64,000 nucleotides of DNA from an uncultured Acidimicrobiaceae bacterium (lineage in GTDB: Bacteria > Actinomycetota > Acidimicrobiia > Spongiisociales > SHLN01): positions 114,149 through 178,148 of the forward strand of contig CAMYMH010000003.1 in assembly GCA_947259275.1 (NCBI GenBank), read 5' to 3'. Shown here piece after piece: positions 26,434 to 34,136 of the stretch. Made by a program: the position numbers and the translations under genes. Position 1 is the stretch's first letter; each line of letters opens with the position of its first letter. The notes beneath the pieces were generated by a model. It was given only the letters and a program-made list of their open reading frames with translations, was not told the origin of the DNA and did no database searches.

Positions 26434-27065
26434 CCTGCGGCCACCTTGTCTCGGCCGTCAAGCAAAGCGGTTCGAATCCGATCGGTGAATTCGGGGATGG
26501 TCTCCCCCGGACGGACGAACAGCGGCCGACCCACCCGAGCGGTACAGGCCGCGATACGCGGGATGCGAGCACCTTTCGGCATGGCCTCGCCACACCCATC
26601 CAACCAGACCGGTATCACCGGCACCTCGGGGTTACGAAGTGCCAGGCGGCTCACGCCGGTTCTGAGTTGGCCGAGTACGCCCGGTTGCCCGCGGCTACCT
26701 TCGGGATAGACAATGAGGATGTCTTCGCCGGCGAGGGCCTGCATGGCGCCACCCAACGGGTCGCCACCCTGCCCGCGACTGCGGTCGACGGGAAGGATCC
26801 CCACGATCCTGGTACTGAACCAGGCCAGGAGACGACTGCGGAGGAAATAGTCGGCAGCCGCCATCGGGTGGACGCTGTCGATCCGGGCGGTGGGAAAGGC
26901 AGCGAGCAGCGCCGCCGTGTCGACATGGCTGTTGTGGTTGGCCACCACAATGGCCGGTCCATTGCGATCGAGCCGGGCCGCCCCCACCACTTTCAGCTGC
27001 AGAATTCGTCCGGCGACCGGGCGGAGCATGAATCGATGAATAAAGCGGCGGAGCAACCGGTACAT
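26430..27065 (-). CDS. 1-acyl-glycerol-3-phosphate acyltransferase-like protein (PlsC/LPLAT family)
   Basis: The 211-residue protein starts at the ATG at 27065, 2 bp after the stop of the cytidylyltransferase gene. The HX4D active-site motif is NHNSHVD, and the glycerophosphate-binding motif is YPEGSRG. A further ILPVDR block and a VPVIPVWLDG strand follow. It resembles membrane-bound lysophospholipid acyltransferases; the acceptor is unknown. Its position after ynbA/ynbB-like genes suggests it acylates a lipid made by that pair. Confidence 0.88.
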   Translation of the reverse strand: MYRLLRRFIHRFMLRPVAGRILQLKVVGAARLDRNGPAIVVANHNSHVDTAALLAAFPTARIDSVHPMAAADYFLRSRLLAWFSTRIVGILPVDRSRGQGGDPLGGAMQALAGEDILIVYPEGSRGQPGVLGQLRTGVSRLALRNPEVPVIPVWLDGCGEAMPKGARIPRIAACTARVGRPLFVRPGETIPEFTDRIRTALLDGRDKVAAG

Positions 27066-27067
27066 GG

Positions 27068-27994
27068 CTACCCCGCAAACACCCGGAAGAAGTGAAAGAA
27101 GAGCGGAGCGGTGAATATGAGGCTGTCGATTCGATCGAGCACCCCTCCGTGGCCGGGCAGCATCGATCCCGTGTCTTTGACCCCGGCATCGCGCTTGAGC
27201 GCCGACATCGTGATGTCGCCGACGAACCCGGCAATGCCGATTCCCAGCCCGATGCCCAGACCGGCCAGCAGGCTGAAAGGCGTGAGGAGGGGTGCCATGG
27301 CCGCCGCGATGAGGGCCGTCGTGCCCACACCACCCACCAGCCCGCCGAGGGTCTTGGCGGGACTCACCAGTGGAGCGACCGGGCGACGTCCAATCGCCTT
27401 GCCCCACAGGAACTGGGCGACGTCGTTGGCCTGGGTGAGGACGACGAGGAACACGAGCAAACCGGCCGCTCCCGCCGGAGCAGCCTCTGCCTCGGGCAAC
27501 ACCAGCAGATAGGCGGCATGTCCGAGTGCGAACACCGTGAGAAAGATCCCGAGCAACACCGTGCCGGTGGCTGCGGCAAAACGGTCAGTGCGGCCTCGCA
27601 TGGCCAGCGTGGCCGGGACGGCCAGGGTGGCGACCAGGGGGACCAACATCACGTACTCGAGGGCTCCCACAGCCACGAGCACGTATTGGGCAGCGATGGC
27701 CGGATAGGCCACCAGCCAGGCAGTCCGGTTCTCGGCGTCCTCCATGCGCAGGAATTCGTACACGGCGATCACGCTGACGAGCGCGAAGAACGCAACCGAA
27801 ACGGCGGGATGCATGAGCAGGGCGATCGTGAAGACAACGGCCATCGCCCACCAGGAGCGAATCCGGAGGGTGACCTCCGTGAGGTCGAGGGCTGGTCGCA
27901 GTCGCCGCATTGAGAAATCAATGGCTGTGGCTGCCGTCAAAACCGCATAGATCCCACCGAGGGCAAACTGAAGGTTGACCGCCATGGAGCTCAT
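27068..27994 (-). CDS. Phosphatidate cytidylyltransferase (CDP-diglyceride synthase), YnbB-like
   Basis: The 308-residue protein has about eight transmembrane segments. The family signature is intact near the end: SALKRDAGVKDTGSMLPGHG then GVLDRIDS. The enzyme makes CDP-diacylglycerol from phosphatidate and CTP. The N-terminal start is the ATG at 27994, overlapping the YnbA-like gene's stop by ATGA; the much longer open frame upstream is a shadow. The pairing of a CDP-diglyceride synthase with a CDP-alcohol phosphatidyltransferase resembles E. coli ynbA-ynbB. It is likely a second, specialised pathway rather than the housekeeping cdsA. Confidence 0.9.
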   Translation of the reverse strand: MSSMAVNLQFALGGIYAVLTAATAIDFSMRRLRPALDLTEVTLRIRSWWAMAVVFTIALLMHPAVSVAFFALVSVIAVYEFLRMEDAENRTAWLVAYPAIAAQYVLVAVGALEYVMLVPLVATLAVPATLAMRGRTDRFAAATGTVLLGIFLTVFALGHAAYLLVLPEAEAAPAGAAGLLVFLVVLTQANDVAQFLWGKAIGRRPVAPLVSPAKTLGGLVGGVGTTALIAAAMAPLLTPFSLLAGLGIGLGIGIAGFVGDITMSALKRDAGVKDTGSMLPGHGGVLDRIDSLIFTAPLFFHFFRVFAG

Positions 27995-28584
27995 GACGTC
28001 GCCTCGTGGGTGGCCCGGTTCCAAATGGTCGCCGCGCCCAGTGTGGCCATTATGGTCAGGAGAGGGGTGGTGAGTGAGTCGAGGCCGACGGCGATCGTGA
28101 TGGCCAGGATCGCAAAGGCGAGGGCTCGATCGGACTTGCCGAGCGGGCCATGGTTGTGACGCTCTCCGCTTTCGGCAGCTGCCAGTGCGGTGATCTCTCC
28201 GATGAGGCCGAGCACTACGACGGTCACTATCAGCCATGCCCGATTGGGCACCAGCAAGGCAAAGGGCAGGTAGGCAAGAGCATCGGATACCACGTCGCCC
28301 ACCTCGTTGAGGATGTCCCCCCTCCTGGTGACCAATGAGTACTCCCGGGCCAGCATGCCGTCCATGGCATTGAGGGCCATCCGCACGAGATAGAACACAG
28401 GAATCGCCCACAACCACGTGAGGCGATCAGCGCAGATGGCAACCACCCCGCCGGCGGCCGCGCTGAGTCCGATGGCGGCCATGGTGAGGTGGTTGGGCTT
28501 GACCCCGGCTTCATGCAGACGTTCAACGACCGGTCGAAGTCGAGCCTGAAATCGGGGCTTGATGCGGTAGAGCGTGGCCGTCAT
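27991..28584 (-). CDS. CDP-alcohol phosphatidyltransferase, YnbA-like, with altered motif
   Basis: The 197-residue membrane protein has about five transmembrane segments. The CDP-alcohol phosphotransferase motif is recognisable but changed: canonical D-x2-DG-x2-AR-x8-G-x3-D-x3-D reads N-AM-DG-ML-AR-x8-G-DIL-N-EVG-D. Two of the metal-binding aspartates are therefore asparagine, while the second Asp and the final Asp remain. From memory, E. coli YnbA-type proteins share this kind of sequence (ALNAxDGMLARE). Transfer of a phosphatidyl group from CDP-diacylglycerol to an unknown alcohol is expected. Start and stop overlap both neighbours by ATGA. Confidence 0.85.
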   Translation of the reverse strand: MTATLYRIKPRFQARLRPVVERLHEAGVKPNHLTMAAIGLSAAAGGVVAICADRLTWLWAIPVFYLVRMALNAMDGMLAREYSLVTRRGDILNEVGDVVSDALAYLPFALLVPNRAWLIVTVVVLGLIGEITALAAAESGERHNHGPLGKSDRALAFAILAITIAVGLDSLTTPLLTIMATLGAATIWNRATHEATS

Positions 28585-28784
28585 ATGCCCCCCATGCCGA
28601 ACAGCAACAAGGCCGCGATCATCAACACGACCATCAAAACCGCGATTGCAAGCACCGCCAGTCCCACGGTCGCAGCCAGGCGCCCGGCCCGGATGAGCAA
28701 GGGGGCCGCCGGGCCCTTGCCGGCTTCATGGGTGGACTTGCTGTTGTCTGCTGTACGTCGGCTAGCTGGTTGACGTCTCTGCAT
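28581..28784 (-). CDS. Small single-span membrane protein, unknown
   Basis: The 67-residue protein has a basic, Gln/Arg-rich N-terminus and one long hydrophobic segment (about residues 38-65, ending LLLFGMGGI). AGGAG lies 9 nt before its ATG. Its stop overlaps the YnbA-like start by ATGA, which argues it is real and co-translated with the lipid enzymes. No family is recognised. It may be a partner or regulator of the phosphatidyltransferase. Confidence 0.7.
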   Translation of the reverse strand: MQRRQPASRRTADNSKSTHEAGKGPAAPLLIRAGRLAATVGLAVLAIAVLMVVLMIAALLLFGMGGI

Positions 28785-28796
28785 GATCGCGATCTC

Positions 28797-28919
28797 CTAT
28801 CCGAATTGGAGGCAGTCGGTGCAGGTGGCGATCCAGGCTCCGAGCGCAACAACGAGAATCGCAATGGTCGCTGCCACGGCCGCTCCCACGATGAGGGCCC
28901 TTTTGATCCACTTGTTCAT
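28797..28919 (-). CDS. 40-residue membrane microprotein at the head of the lipid operon
   Basis: The reading frame starts ATG AAC AAG TGG at 28919 and stops TAG at 28797-28799. The peptide has a Lys/Arg N-terminus (MNKWIKRA), a single hydrophobic span of about 22 residues, and a short tail with CTDC. A GGAG site lies 6 nt upstream. The next gene's ribosome binding site starts right at its stop codon, so the spacing fits an operon leader gene. No homolog is recognised. The tail cysteines could bind metal or form a disulfide (inference). Confidence 0.55.
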   Translation of the reverse strand: MNKWIKRALIVGAAVAATIAILVVALGAWIATCTDCLQFG

Positions 28920-29040
28920 GTCCTTCTCCGTTCGTCGTGTGTCTTCTTCACGAACCCAGAATCGGACAAAAGCCAGTCACTATCTATGGGGAAGCACCCT
29001 GAAACCACTCTCGGGGACCCCGAGAGGCGGGCAATGGAAA

Positions 29041-29064
29041 AACGGAGAGCGGTAGCTCTCCGTT
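29041..29064 (-). terminator. Intrinsic terminator on the minus strand
   Basis: AACGGAGAGC (29041-29050) and GCTCTCCGTT (29055-29064) pair perfectly over 10 bp around a 4-nt loop. On the minus strand the hairpin is followed by TTTTTCC, a canonical terminator. It lies 37 bp downstream of the stop of the small frame at 29101, and upstream of the lipid operon. Confidence 0.7.
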
Positions 29065-29100
29065 TACCTGCAGGACGACCCGGCTGTTGGCCGGGGAGCA

Positions 29101-29286
29101 CTAATTCAAGCGATTCCGATTGTTGCGATGCTGATGCCGGTGACTGGAGGGGCCCGCCTGGTGCATGCCCGGCAGCACAATCAGCAGGAAGGCGGCCAGG
29201 ACTCCGTAGGCAATGAGGATCAGAGTGGTGCTCCCGATTTGGTGCGATTTGGACACGGGAATAGGCGAGAAGTTCTGGGACCGCAT
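29101..29286 (-). CDS. Possible small His-rich single-span membrane protein
   Basis: The 61-residue frame has a hydrophobic span (about STTLILIAYGVLAAFLLIVL) and a tail rich in His, Arg and Asn. There is no clear ribosome binding site for the ATG at 29286. It is supported mainly by the intrinsic terminator 37 bp after its stop and by the coherent transmembrane segment. The open frame extends further upstream but through a repeat element. It may instead be non-coding. Confidence 0.35.
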   Translation of the reverse strand: MRSQNFSPIPVSKSHQIGSTTLILIAYGVLAAFLLIVLPGMHQAGPSSHRHQHRNNRNRLN

Positions 29287-29347
29287 ACAAGAGCAGGCCT
29301 CCAGCGAGGCCGCTCTTTGATAGCTCGCCTTTCGAGCGAGATCTGCT
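29284..29347. repeat. Structured repeat element, copy 1
   Basis: A unit of about 64 bp holds two hairpins: GCAGGCCTC...GAGGCCGC, then GCTCG...CGAGC. It is about 80% identical to the unit at 29670-29733. It may act as a bidirectional terminator. Confidence 0.55.
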
Positions 29348-29477
29348 GTCCCAGCCGATCGAGTGGCCAGCTTCAATGCCGTGGCTACTCGCCGTTGGGC
29401 CCGTTTCCCCATTCGGGGGGAATGAGGTGTTTCTGTGGTTTCCCTCGGCATGGAGCCGGCGGCGGCGGCCCTTCGGG

Positions 29478-29511
29478 CAGCTTGGCAGTTGCTTCGCAAC
29501 TGCTGCCCCCG
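29478..29511. repeat. Isolated GCAGTTGC/GCAACTGC palindrome
   Basis: GGCAGTTGC-TTC-GCAACTGCTGCC is the same palindrome module found in the large repeat mosaics, here standing alone in the gap between the lipid and stress loci. The rest of 29287-29800 holds no gene I can support. Confidence 0.5.
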
Positions 29512-29669
29512 AAGACGCGGAACAAGAACCCAAAGCCGAGGGGACTGCTTGGGGTTTCACTGGGCATGGCGGCGGTCCGCAGAGAACCTCGACCTCCGGC
29601 GGCAGCACTCGCATTCCTTGGCCCTGTAATACGCATCAGAATGCAACGCGGGCAAGAAATCGAAAAGCA

Positions 29670-29733
29670 ATACAGAAGCGGGCCCCCAGCGAGGCCCGCT
29701 TCCTGATAGCTCGCCCATCGAGCGAGTTCTGCC
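29670..29733. repeat. Structured repeat element, copy 2
   Basis: AAGCGGGCC pairs perfectly over 9 bp with GGCCCGCTT, followed by the GCTCG...CGAGC hairpin. It is the partner of the copy at 29284-29347. On the minus strand it lies about 70-130 nt past the protease stop, followed by a moderately T-rich stretch, so it could terminate that gene. Confidence 0.55.
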
Positions 29734-29800
29734 TTATAGCTTATCCGTTCGCAACGAACATTGTGCCGACTCCGCTATTCACCACCCTCGACCGCCCTGG

Positions 29801-31174
29801 TCAGTTGCCTGCCGAGCTGGTAGCGATGGAGCCCAGCACCGCGGTCAGCGTGATCTGCCGTCCGTCTCGCAGGACCACGAGCTCGACGGCCGTGCCGGGT
29901 GCCTTGGACACCACTTCAGCTCGCAGCTCATCCGGATCGCGAACCGGATCACCGTCGATGGCGACGACGACATCCCCCGCCACCAGGCCGGCCTCGTCGG
30001 CGGCGGTATCAGGATCGACCGCCTCGATGAGGGCACCGGCGGCTCCGTCTGGAGCCCGGTTCACCTGCACACCGAGTCGCGCCAGCGCGGTCGGCTGGCC
30101 CGAAGTGATTTGATCGGCGATGATCTTGGCCACATCGATCGAGATGGCGAACCCGACTCCGGCATTGTCACCCGAGTTCGTGAAGATCACGTCGTTGATG
30201 CCGAGCACCCGACCGTTGATGTCGACCAGCGGACCGCCGGAATTGCCCGGGTTGATGGCCGCATCGGTCTGCACCATGCTGACCCCTCCCTGGGCATCCA
30301 GGATGCGATCGACGGCGCTGATGATTCCCGAGGTAACGGTCTGATCCAGCCTGAATGGGCTGCCGACTGCCACTGCCGTCTGCCCGATTGTCAGGTCGGC
30401 ACCAGTGGCAAGAACCGCGATCGCCGGAACCTCTCCCGGTTGGATGCCGACGACGGCGACGTCGGTCTGTTCGTCGGCGCCCAATACGTCGCCGGTTGTG
30501 CTCGAACCGTCGGCAAACCGGACGGTCACGGTGGAGGCATTCTCGACTACGTGCGCCGCGGTCAAGATGTAGCCGGCGGAGTCGTAGATGACGCCGGAGC
30601 CGGTACCGACGCCGCCTATGTCGAGCTGGACGACTGCGGGAGAGACCGCGGCCGCGGCAGCAGCTATCGGTTCGACCGCAGCATCACTTCGCGGAACCGT
30701 GGCCACCGGGGGAGGGTCGGTGGTTCCGACCAGCGACGTGGTCGGGAGGGTGGTCTGAACGATGGGAAGGGGATCGGCGGCGTCGTCGGAAGCGGTGAAC
30801 CGACCGAGCCCGAACGCGGTGGCGGCGATCACGGCGCCGAGCAGCAAGCCGAGCAGCACGCCCCGGCCGACACCGGCCCGGGCAGGCTCGGCCACGGGAG
30901 GAGGCGGCTCGTCGTCCAGGAACCAGGGAGCGGGCTGCTCTACATGGACGGGCGACTGATAGGACTCCGGCGGGGCGGGCTGGTAGACGGGCTCGGGTTG
31001 CGTCGCCGGGGGGATTTGCTCGCCGGGCAAAGGGTATTCGGTCGGGTCCGAGGGGTAGATGATGACGTCGTCGGGGCTTGGCTCGGGAATCGGCAGCGCA
31101 GTCTGGCTCGGCTCGACCGGCTCGGTATACGGCCAGCGCCCAGGCTCAGGTGTCGCCGGGTCTTCGGTTGTCAT
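29801..31174 (-). CDS. HtrA/PepD-like membrane serine protease with PDZ domain
   Basis: The 457-residue protein has a Pro/Glu-rich cytoplasmic N-terminus (1-100), one transmembrane span (about 105-125), a trypsin-like domain (about 175-355) and a C-terminal PDZ domain (about 365-455). The catalytic triad is His208 (TAAHVV), Asp238 (QTDVAVV) and Ser312 (GNSGGPL). The start at 31174 follows AGGAAGG. Domain layout and gene order match mycobacterial PepD beside MprAB, an extracytoplasmic protein-quality protease. The direct repeats in its promoter suggest control by the neighbouring response regulator. Confidence 0.93.
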   Translation of the reverse strand: MTTEDPATPEPGRWPYTEPVEPSQTALPIPEPSPDDVIIYPSDPTEYPLPGEQIPPATQPEPVYQPAPPESYQSPVHVEQPAPWFLDDEPPPPVAEPARAGVGRGVLLGLLLGAVIAATAFGLGRFTASDDAADPLPIVQTTLPTTSLVGTTDPPPVATVPRSDAAVEPIAAAAAAVSPAVVQLDIGGVGTGSGVIYDSAGYILTAAHVVENASTVTVRFADGSSTTGDVLGADEQTDVAVVGIQPGEVPAIAVLATGADLTIGQTAVAVGSPFRLDQTVTSGIISAVDRILDAQGGVSMVQTDAAINPGNSGGPLVDINGRVLGINDVIFTNSGDNAGVGFAISIDVAKIIADQITSGQPTALARLGVQVNRAPDGAAGALIEAVDPDTAADEAGLVAGDVVVAIDGDPVRDPDELRAEVVSKAPGTAVELVVLRDGRQITLTAVLGSIATSSAGN

Positions 31175-31231
31175 CGATTGCCTTCCTGTCCTGGTCTGCC
31201 ACCAGGATGTTCGGATCAAGTAAGAGGTACG

Positions 31232-31259
31232 TATATAAGAACTAAGAACGGCCTGAGAA
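31232..31259 (-). promoter_or_regulatory. Predicted regulator-dependent promoter of the HtrA-like gene
   Basis: On the minus strand TTCTCAG (31253-31259) and TTCTTAG (31242-31248) are direct repeats with an 11-bp period. They sit in the -35 position, 4 nt before TATATA (31232-31237). An 11-bp direct repeat is the classic OmpR/PhoB-family layout and resembles MprA boxes. A similar pair lies before the ABC operon at 36174-36191. Confidence 0.55.
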
Positions 31260-31269
31260 CGTTCCCGGT

Positions 31270-32670
31270 TTATCTCGACGGCAATTCCACCTCCATCGCA
31301 GCTCCTTCCTCCGATTCGGCCACCCGCACCTCTCCGCCGTGCGAACGGGCAATGGCCCGGGCTACCGACAGCCCGAGCCCGGTCCCACCTTCGTTTCGCC
31401 CCCGGGATTCGTCGAGGCGGACAAACCGCTCGAACACCCGCTCGTGGTCGGCCGGGCGGATCCCGGGCCCGTCATCCGCCACCCGGGCCAGGACCCGGCC
31501 CCCGGCCTGGCGGCAGGAAAGCGTCACCCGAGTGTTGCCGTAGCGGGTGGCGTTGAGGCTGAGGTTCCAGAAGAGACGCTCGAGCGCGTCCGAATCGCCC
31601 CGCACCCGGGCGGGTTGGATTCCGGAGGCATCCACCACCATGTGAGGGGCGGTGAGGGCGGTCCGTTCCGCCACCCGCCCGAGCACCTGATCGAGGTCCA
31701 CCTCCTGGTCGGTCAAGCCGAGGGCTCCCTCGTCGAGGCGGGCCAGGGTCAAGAGATCGCTCACCAGTGTCTCGATCCGCTCGTCCTCACGCTTCAGGCC
31801 CGCCACCAGCTGAGGCCAATCGTCGAACGCCGGGTCGTCCTGGGCGACCTCGATCATCGTCCGCATGGTCGCCAGTGGCGTCTTGAGCTCGTGGGAGGCG
31901 TCCGAGACGAATTGGCGCTGCCGAACCGACGAGGATTCCAGCCGATCGAGCATGCGATTGAGCGTGTCGGCCAGCCGCCGCACCTCGTCTTTTGACTCGG
32001 GTACCGGAAGCCGGCGCGAGAGAGCGGTGGCCGAGATGGTGTCGGCTTCCTCGCGCATGGCCTCAACCGGGTGCAGCGCCCATCCGGTGAGGAACCACAC
32101 CGTGGCCCCGACCGCCGCCAGCGTGAAGGGAAACCCGATCCACAGGAGCGGCCGCAGCGCATTGACCGCCGCCTCGGCCGGCGACAGGCTGGAGGCCACC
32201 AACACGACGCCCGGGCCACCGGTCGAGACGAAGCCGCGGGCGATGACCGCATACGGACTCTCGTCCTCGATGAATTGAGACTGTTGCTCAATGGCGTCGA
32301 ACACGGCCTCGGGGACCTCAATCCGCTGGGTGGTGCCGGCATCAAGGGCAACCTGGGCGATCGGCGGCACGCCTTCGAGCCCGGGGCTGGCCGCGATCAC
32401 CGAGCCGCCCTCCACCACTTGAATCAGCTGGTTGGCCGACAACGTCACTACGTCGGTCCCTACTGCGCCCGCCTCGGCGAGGGCGGCCACATCGAGGGCG
32501 CGGGTCTCGGTGGACGAAACAATCGAGTCCTTGAGGCGGCTCTCCGTACGATCGGCGAGAACGAACAGACCGAGCAGCAACACCGCGCCGACCACGACCA
32601 CAGACACGAAGGTCGTCCGCGACCGGACGCCGGCCGCCGACCAGACCCGGCGCAGCTTGCGCTCAGTCAC
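31270..32670 (-). CDS. HAMP-type sensor histidine kinase (MprB-like position)
   Basis: The 466-residue kinase has two transmembrane segments (about 18-40 and 172-195) around an extracytoplasmic sensor region. A HAMP domain follows, then HisKA with the phosphoacceptor in SDASHELKTPLATM, and HATPase_c with the N-box WNLSLNATRYG, DDGPGI and GGTGLGLSVARAI. It starts at a GTG that overlaps the end of the response-regulator gene by 8 bp. It is followed by the HtrA-like protease, the same order as mprA-mprB-pepD. It probably senses envelope stress. Confidence 0.9.
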   Translation of the reverse strand: MTERKLRRVWSAAGVRSRTTFVSVVVVGAVLLLGLFVLADRTESRLKDSIVSSTETRALDVAALAEAGAVGTDVVTLSANQLIQVVEGGSVIAASPGLEGVPPIAQVALDAGTTQRIEVPEAVFDAIEQQSQFIEDESPYAVIARGFVSTGGPGVVLVASSLSPAEAAVNALRPLLWIGFPFTLAAVGATVWFLTGWALHPVEAMREEADTISATALSRRLPVPESKDEVRRLADTLNRMLDRLESSSVRQRQFVSDASHELKTPLATMRTMIEVAQDDPAFDDWPQLVAGLKREDERIETLVSDLLTLARLDEGALGLTDQEVDLDQVLGRVAERTALTAPHMVVDASGIQPARVRGDSDALERLFWNLSLNATRYGNTRVTLSCRQAGGRVLARVADDGPGIRPADHERVFERFVRLDESRGRNEGGTGLGLSVARAIARSHGGEVRVAESEEGAAMEVELPSR

Positions 32671-33340
32671 TTTCAGCCATCAGCCGATACCCGGCACCGC
32701 GCACCGTTTCGAGGTGCTTGCGGTCGAACGGAATGTCGATCTTCTTGCGCAAGTAGCGGATGTAGACCTCGACGATGTTGACATCACCCTCATATGCCCA
32801 ATCCCAGCACGACTCGAGTATCTCGGTCTTCGATATGACGTCGCCGGGACGGCGCATGAACAGCTCCATGATCGACATCTCGGTTGGAGTGAGCGATACC
32901 AGCTCCCCATCGACCTCGAAGGTCCGCTTGGCCGGGTCGAGCCTCAACTCCCCGACCGTGAGTACCGCCGGGCGAGCCCCTACCCCACGGCGGATGAGCG
33001 CACGCAAGTGGGCGACCAGTACTACGAACGAGAAGGGTTTGGTCAAGTAGTCGTCGGCACCGGTGTCGAGCGCTTCGGCTTCGTCGTATTCGCCCTCCTT
33101 GGCGGTCAGCATCAGGATGGGCACCCAATTCGACCGTGCCCGTAACTCCGCACACACCTGATATCCGTTGAGCTTGGGGAGCATGATGTCGAGTACCACC
33201 GCCTCATAGGAGTTGGTGGTCGCCATGTGCAGCCCGAGCTGACCGTCGCCGGCCACGTCGACCGTGAAGCCCTCTCGCTCCAAACCGCGCTTGACGTAGG
33301 CAGCGAGCTCGACTTCGTCTTCAACAATCAGGATGCGCAC
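32663..33340 (-). CDS. OmpR/PhoB-family response regulator (MprA-like position)
   Basis: The protein of about 225 residues has a receiver with the acidic pair in VEDEVEL, the phosphoryl Asp in VVLDIMLPKLNG and the switch Lys in LTKPFSF. A winged-helix effector follows, with LTPTEMSIMELFMRRPGDVISKTE and VEVYIRYLRKKID. GTG at 33340 is chosen because a GGAG lies 8 nt upstream and it gives the usual start RILIVEDE; an ATG at 33376 is possible. It likely binds the 11-bp direct repeats upstream of the ABC operon and the protease gene. Confidence 0.9.
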   Translation of the reverse strand: MRILIVEDEVELAAYVKRGLEREGFTVDVAGDGQLGLHMATTNSYEAVVLDIMLPKLNGYQVCAELRARSNWVPILMLTAKEGEYDEAEALDTGADDYLTKPFSFVVLVAHLRALIRRGVGARPAVLTVGELRLDPAKRTFEVDGELVSLTPTEMSIMELFMRRPGDVISKTEILESCWDWAYEGDVNIVEVYIRYLRKKIDIPFDRKHLETVRGAGYRLMAESD

Positions 33341-33403
33341 GCGTTCTGCTCCGTCTCGTGAGCCGGTCCCCTCCATGCTGGCATCCCGGGGCGGGAGACG
33401 GAA

Positions 33404-34126
33404 TCACGGCAGGGTGGTGCTCAACAGTTCTACCCGTCCCGAACCACCTTCGACGACCTCCTCGAGGATGACCCCGATGCCGGGTGCGAAGTATTTGTCC
33501 TCGAGTTCCCCCGGCTCGAGCAGGTTCCACTCCCGAATCACGAGCACGCCGGTGTAGGTCCTCTCTCCTATCGTTACCGTGGCGTTGGTCTCGATGATCT
33601 CGCCGACATCCTCGGCTTCATCGGGGTAGAACTCCTGGCGATACGGCGCATTCATGTGGGCGGCCGGGTTCGCATACATGATGATTCCCGGAAGCGCTCC
33701 GTCGATCCCGGTCTCCCACGAGCCGGCCGTGCTGGTGACCTCGCCGTCCTCGTATTCCTTGGAGTCCTCCCCCATGTACCAGACGTTTCCCTCCGAGTCT
33801 TGGGCATACCAGTCGAAGGTGTCCTCGATGAGCTCCCCGTCGAGGGTCACCGTGTCCCGCACCACCACCGTGGTGATGCCATCCACCACCCGGGTGTCGC
33901 TGGTGACGATGACCTCGATGCGCTCAACCTCGCCGTCCTCCACCCCTTCGTAGGACCAGGTGGCGCCGGGCGTGAAGGGGAAGTACTCGTTGGTGATCCC
34001 ATCTACGAACGTAGCGCCGGCGTAGTCGTTGAGGATGGGAGCAACCGTCGACTCGGTGCTGCTATCGCCACACGATACGGCCACGAGGGCCAAGCCGGCG
34101 CTGAGAGTGATGAGGAATCGCTTCAT
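33404..34126 (-). CDS. Predicted lipoprotein of unknown function
   Basis: The 240-residue protein has a lipoprotein signal (MKRFLITLSAGLALVAVSC, Cys19). A beta-rich acidic body follows with EYFPFTPGATWSYEG, repeated Asp/Glu-rich strands and NVWYMGEDSKEY. Similar sequences occur in other bacteria as uncharacterised proteins. It is located between the ABC permease and the response regulator on the same strand, 10 bp after the permease, so it may be a sensor partner or substrate-handling protein of the stress locus. Confidence 0.75.
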   Translation of the reverse strand: MKRFLITLSAGLALVAVSCGDSSTESTVAPILNDYAGATFVDGITNEYFPFTPGATWSYEGVEDGEVERIEVIVTSDTRVVDGITTVVVRDTVTLDGELIEDTFDWYAQDSEGNVWYMGEDSKEYEDGEVTSTAGSWETGIDGALPGIIMYANPAAHMNAPYRQEFYPDEAEDVGEIIETNATVTIGERTYTGVLVIREWNLLEPGELEDKYFAPGIGVILEEVVEGGSGRVELLSTTLP

Positions 34127-34136
34127 GGTGAGTCTC

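Noticed and set aside
27994-28417. Long N-terminal extension of the CDP-diglyceride synthase frame
   Set aside because: Arg/His/Pro-rich composition is typical of a shadow of the overlapping YnbA-like gene; the ATGA-coupled start at 27994 fits the family.
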